DNA of 64,000 nucleotides, from positions 186,001 to 250,000 of the forward strand of contig NZ_PVEN01000010.1 of assembly GCF_002973525.1 (NCBI RefSeq), read 5' to 3'. Within the stretch, counting starts at the first letter, position 1, and every line of letters starts with the position of its first letter. The position numbers and the translations under genes were made by a program. Of this stretch, positions 61,156 through 64,000 are shown piece after piece. The notes beneath the pieces are model-generated. The model did no database searches and was not told the DNA's origin. It saw only the letters and a program-made list of their open reading frames with translations. This stretch comes from Paraburkholderia sp. BL21I4N1. Lineage in GTDB: Bacteria > Pseudomonadota > Gammaproteobacteria > Burkholderiales > Burkholderiaceae.

Positions 61156-62607
61156 ATGCAGGAAGTGACGTTATTGATTGGCGGCGAGAGCCGTGGCGCA
61201 ACGGATGGCAAGACTTTCGAGCGGATCAATCCCGCGAGCGGCCGTGTTGCGTCGCGCGCGGCCGCCGCCACGGTGGCCGACGCCGACGCGGCCGTCGAAG
61301 CCGCCGCGCGCGCGTTTCCGGCATGGTCGGCGCTGGCGCCGACCGAGCGCCGCAAACGCCTGCTTGCAGCAGCCGATCTGATGGACGCCCGTACCGCGCA
61401 GTTCATCGAAACCGGCGTGGCCGAGACCGGCGCCATGCCGAACTGGTACGGCTTCAACGTGATGTTGGCCGCCAACATGCTGCGCGAAGCCGCCGCCATG
61501 ACCACGCAGATCGACGGCGACGTGATCCCGTCGGACGTGCCCGGCAGTCTCGCGCTGGCGGTGCGGCAGCCGTGCGGCGTGGTGCTCGGCATGGCGCCGT
61601 GGAACGCGCCCGTCATTCTCGGCACGCGGGCGATCGCCATGCCGCTCGCGTGCGGCAACACGGTCGTGCTCAAGGCGTCGGAAGGCTGTCCGGGCGTGCA
61701 CCGGCTGATCGGCAGCGTGTTGCAGGACGCGGGTCTCGGCGACGGCGTGGTGAACGTCATCACGCATGACGCCGGCGACGCTCCGGCGATCGTCGAACGG
61801 CTGATCGCGCATCCGGCGGTACGGCGGGTCAACTTCACCGGCTCGACGCGCGTGGGACGCATCGTCGCGCAACACGCGGCGCAGCATCTGAAGCCGGCCT
61901 TGCTTGAGCTTGGCGGCAAGGCGCCCGTGCTGGTGCTCGACGACGCCGATCTGGACGCGGCGGTGGCCGCCATCGCGTTCGGCGCTTTCTTCAACCAGGG
62001 GCAGATTTGCATGTCGACCGAACGCGTGATCGTCGACCGGAAGATTGCCGATGCGCTGGTCGACAAACTCGCGGCCAAAGCGCGCAGTCTGAAAGCGGGC
62101 GATCCCGCGGCGGCGGACTCGGTACTCGGCGTGCTCGAAAGCGCGGCGGCGGCGCAACGCATCGCCGCACTGGTCGATGACGCGCGGCAGCACGGCGCGA
62201 CACTGCCGGTGGGTTGCACGATCGACGGCGCGATCATGCAGCCGGTGATCGTCGACGGCATCACGCCGGCGATGAAGCTGTATGCCGAAGAATCGTTCGG
62301 CCCGGTGGTCACGGTGCAGCGCGTGGACGGCGACGAGGAAGCGCTGCGGGTGGCCAACGACAGCGACTATGGTTTGTCGGCCGCGGTGTTCAGCCGTGAC
62401 GTGTCGCGCGCCTGGAACGTCGCCAGACGGGTCGAGTCCGGCATCTGTCACATCAACGGACCAACCGTGCATGACGAAGCGCAGATGCCGTTCGGTGGCG
62501 TGAAGAAAAGCGGCTATGGGCGCTTCGGCAGCAAGGCGTCGATTGCCGAATTCACGGACCTGCGCTGGATCACGATTCAAACCGGGCCGCGCCACTATCC
62601 GATCTGA
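61156..62607 (+). CDS. vdh: Vanillin dehydrogenase (aldehyde dehydrogenase)
   Basis: 483 residues from ATG 61156 (GAGGAG upstream). NAD-dependent aldehyde dehydrogenase family: LGMAPWNAPVILGTRAIAMPLACGNTVVLKASE, FTGSTRVGRIVA, catalytic Glu in LELGGKAPVLVLDDADLD, catalytic Cys in FFNQGQICMSTERV, and AEESFGPVVTVQ with FGGVKKSGYGRFG. It oxidises vanillin or 4-hydroxybenzaldehyde made by Ech to vanillate or 4-hydroxybenzoate. The gene follows ech by 74 bases. Confidence 0.92.
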   Translation: MQEVTLLIGGESRGATDGKTFERINPASGRVASRAAAATVADADAAVEAAARAFPAWSALAPTERRKRLLAAADLMDARTAQFIETGVAETGAMPNWYGFNVMLAANMLREAAAMTTQIDGDVIPSDVPGSLALAVRQPCGVVLGMAPWNAPVILGTRAIAMPLACGNTVVLKASEGCPGVHRLIGSVLQDAGLGDGVVNVITHDAGDAPAIVERLIAHPAVRRVNFTGSTRVGRIVAQHAAQHLKPALLELGGKAPVLVLDDADLDAAVAAIAFGAFFNQGQICMSTERVIVDRKIADALVDKLAAKARSLKAGDPAAADSVLGVLESAAAAQRIAALVDDARQHGATLPVGCTIDGAIMQPVIVDGITPAMKLYAEESFGPVVTVQRVDGDEEALRVANDSDYGLSAAVFSRDVSRAWNVARRVESGICHINGPTVHDEAQMPFGGVKKSGYGRFGSKASIAEFTDLRWITIQTGPRHYPI

Positions 62608-62678
62608 TCGCGCACGCTTCGCGCTTGAGCAGGTGGCGCGAATACGGGTCGACCGCAGACAGCAACAGGAGACAGGCT

Positions 62679-64000
62679 TTGCATAGCGAGCCGACACAAA
62701 CGAGCATCCCCGCTGCGCCGACGCGCTATCGGGAGACGATGATCGGCACCCCATCGTTGCGTACGCAACGGCAGGGCGAGACGTGGTATCTACGCGCGGA
62801 CGAAGCGCTCGGCGCCCATCCGCAGCGGATGACCGAGCGGCTCGTGAGCGGCGCCGAGGCGCATCCGGAACGTTGGCTGGCGGCGCGCCGCGACCGCGAT
62901 GGTCAATGGGTCGGCCTGAGCTATGCGAGAGCATTGCACAGCGCTCGCGCGATCGGCCAGGCACTGCTCGCACGCGATCTTTCGGCCGAACGGCCTATTG
63001 CGATTCTGTCGGGTAACGACCTCGAGCATTTGCAACTCGCGCTTGGCGCGATGTGGGCCGGGATTCCGTATGCGGCGATCTCGCCGGCTTATGCGCTCGC
63101 TTCCGGCGACTTCGGCAAGCTGCGTCATACGATCGAACTGCTAACACCGGGTCTGGTATTCGCGAGCCACTACGACACGTTTGCCCGCGCCATCGAAGCG
63201 GTCGTGCCGGCCGGCGTGGAAATCGTGTCCGCCACGCCGTCGCGCGATCCGGCCGCCACGCGTGGCGTGACTTCGCTGAGCGATTTGCTGGCCGCCACGC
63301 CGACCACCGTCGACGCTGTTCACGCGGCCGTGAGCCCCGATTCGATCGCCAAATTTCTCTTCACGTCAGGGTCGACCAAACTGCCGAAGGCGGTACCGAC
63401 CACGCACCGCATGCTATGCAGCAATCAGCAGATGCTGCTCGAAACCTTCCCGGAGTTCGCGAGCGAGCCGCCCGTGCTGGTCGATTGGCTGCCCTGGAAT
63501 CACACGTTTGGTGGTAGTCATAATGTAGGCATTGCCCTCTACAACGGCGGCACGCTCTATATCGACGACGGCAAACCGGTCAACGGCAAATTCGAGGAAA
63601 CGCTGCGCAATCTGCGCGACGTCGCGCCGACCATCTACTTCAATGTACCGAAGGGCTGGGAGGAACTGGCGATCGCACTGGAACAGGACAGCCGGTTGCG
63701 CGAGACGTTTTTCTCGCGTGTGAAGGTGTATTTCTTCGCCGGCGCGGGGTTGTCGCAAGCGGCGTGGGACCGGCTCGAACGCGTGACCGACCAGTACTGC
63801 GGCGAGCGCATTCGCATCATGGCCGGGCTTGGCATGACGGAGACGTCGCCGTCGTGTCTGTTCACCACGGGGCCGATCATGCGCGCCGGCTATGTCGGCC
63901 TGCCGGCGCCCGGCTGCGAGGTCAAACTCGCGCCGGTCGGCGACAAGCTCGAGGCACGCTATCGCGGGCCGCACGTAATGGCCGGTTATTGGCGCCCCAA
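62679..64000 (+). CDS. fcs: Feruloyl-CoA synthetase (Fcs), 3'-truncated by the window
   Basis: 440 residues are present; the C-terminus continues beyond the window. The start is TTG at 62679, supported by AGGAGA six bases upstream; ATG 62739 is an alternative. AMP-forming ligase: KFLFTSGSTKLPKAVPTTHRML (ATP motif), DWLPWNHTFGGSHNVGIALYNGGTLYIDDGKP, and IMAGLGMTETSPSCLFTTGP. It activates ferulate and p-coumarate to the CoA esters used by Ech. The length to the end and the motifs agree with Fcs proteins of Pseudomonas and Burkholderia. Third gene of the ech-vdh-fcs operon. Confidence 0.92.
   Translation, partial: MHSEPTQTSIPAAPTRYRETMIGTPSLRTQRQGETWYLRADEALGAHPQRMTERLVSGAEAHPERWLAARRDRDGQWVGLSYARALHSARAIGQALLARDLSAERPIAILSGNDLEHLQLALGAMWAGIPYAAISPAYALASGDFGKLRHTIELLTPGLVFASHYDTFARAIEAVVPAGVEIVSATPSRDPAATRGVTSLSDLLAATPTTVDAVHAAVSPDSIAKFLFTSGSTKLPKAVPTTHRMLCSNQQMLLETFPEFASEPPVLVDWLPWNHTFGGSHNVGIALYNGGTLYIDDGKPVNGKFEETLRNLRDVAPTIYFNVPKGWEELAIALEQDSRLRETFFSRVKVYFFAGAGLSQAAWDRLERVTDQYCGERIRIMAGLGMTETSPSCLFTTGPIMRAGYVGLPAPGCEVKLAPVGDKLEARYRGPHVMAGYWRP

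Noticed and set aside
1-64000. CRISPR array, tRNA/rRNA genes, prophage or complete insertion sequence
   Set aside because: I saw no spaced direct repeats of CRISPR type, no tRNA cloverleaf or rRNA stretch and no IS with both ends; only the DUF4096 remnant is IS-related.

Overview
The window is GC-rich, densely coded DNA from a Burkholderiaceae-type betaproteobacterium, most likely Paraburkholderia or Burkholderia. The indications are the odhB-lpdA-zapE gene order, a complete Tad (Flp) pilus locus with DUF3613 and DUF2968 neighbours, an Hfq paralogue with a long low-complexity tail, a typical Burkholderia-type trimeric porin, and a feruloyl-CoA (hydroxycinnamate) catabolic cluster. The species call rests on gene content read by eye, not on a search.

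Layout. 1-3.4 kb: the tail of odhB, lpdA (E3 of 2-oxoglutarate dehydrogenase), zapE, and a short orphan DUF4096 protein derived from a transposase N-terminus. 3.5-9.45 kb (minus strand): a DUF2147 secreted protein, then a leftward set of two paralogous Gly/Ser/Ala-rich repeat lipoproteins followed by a TpsB/ShlB-type outer-membrane translocator with no recognisable TpsA partner. 9.45-10.1 kb: an AT-rich divergent control region with two sigma-54-like promoters facing opposite ways and a cluster of GTAACG repeats between them. 10.1-24.0 kb: flp, cpaA, tadE, cpaB, cpaC, tadZ, tadA, tadB, tadC, tadD, DUF3613, tadG, a sigma-54 activator (EBP) and a DUF2968 protein. The arrangement suggests that the activator at the end of the pilus locus drives both the pilin and the divergent repeat-lipoprotein/TpsB unit. 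This is the most interesting hypothesis in the window.

24.2-31.4 kb: small conserved proteins, a variant Hfq, an ECF sigma/anti-sigma pair, a secreted His-rich protein, a vanillyl-alcohol-oxidase-like flavoprotein, a Tat-exported unknown and a DUF1571 protein. 31.4-41.0 kb (minus): a fatty-acid degradation cluster (FadD, FadI-type thiolase, MaoC hydratase, large FabG-type dehydrogenase, FadE) headed by a TetR regulator with a palindromic operator. 41.3-44.9 kb: an SHS-family MFS transporter, a MAPEG protein and a ClC channel.

45.1-55.1 kb looks like accessory DNA, less GC-biased to the eye. It has two SDR genes divergent from a TetR gene, and an RND efflux system (outer-membrane factor, TetR, adaptor, pump); each regulator has matching inverted repeats in its intergenic regions. 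55.1-64.0 kb is a hydroxycinnamate regulon: a lipoprotein tannase/feruloyl esterase, a porin and an AAHS-type MFS transporter run leftward, a MarR regulator sits in the middle, and ech, vdh and fcs (cut by the window end) run rightward. Two near-identical palindromes (TATCAG...CTGATA) flank marR and are strong candidate MarR operators.
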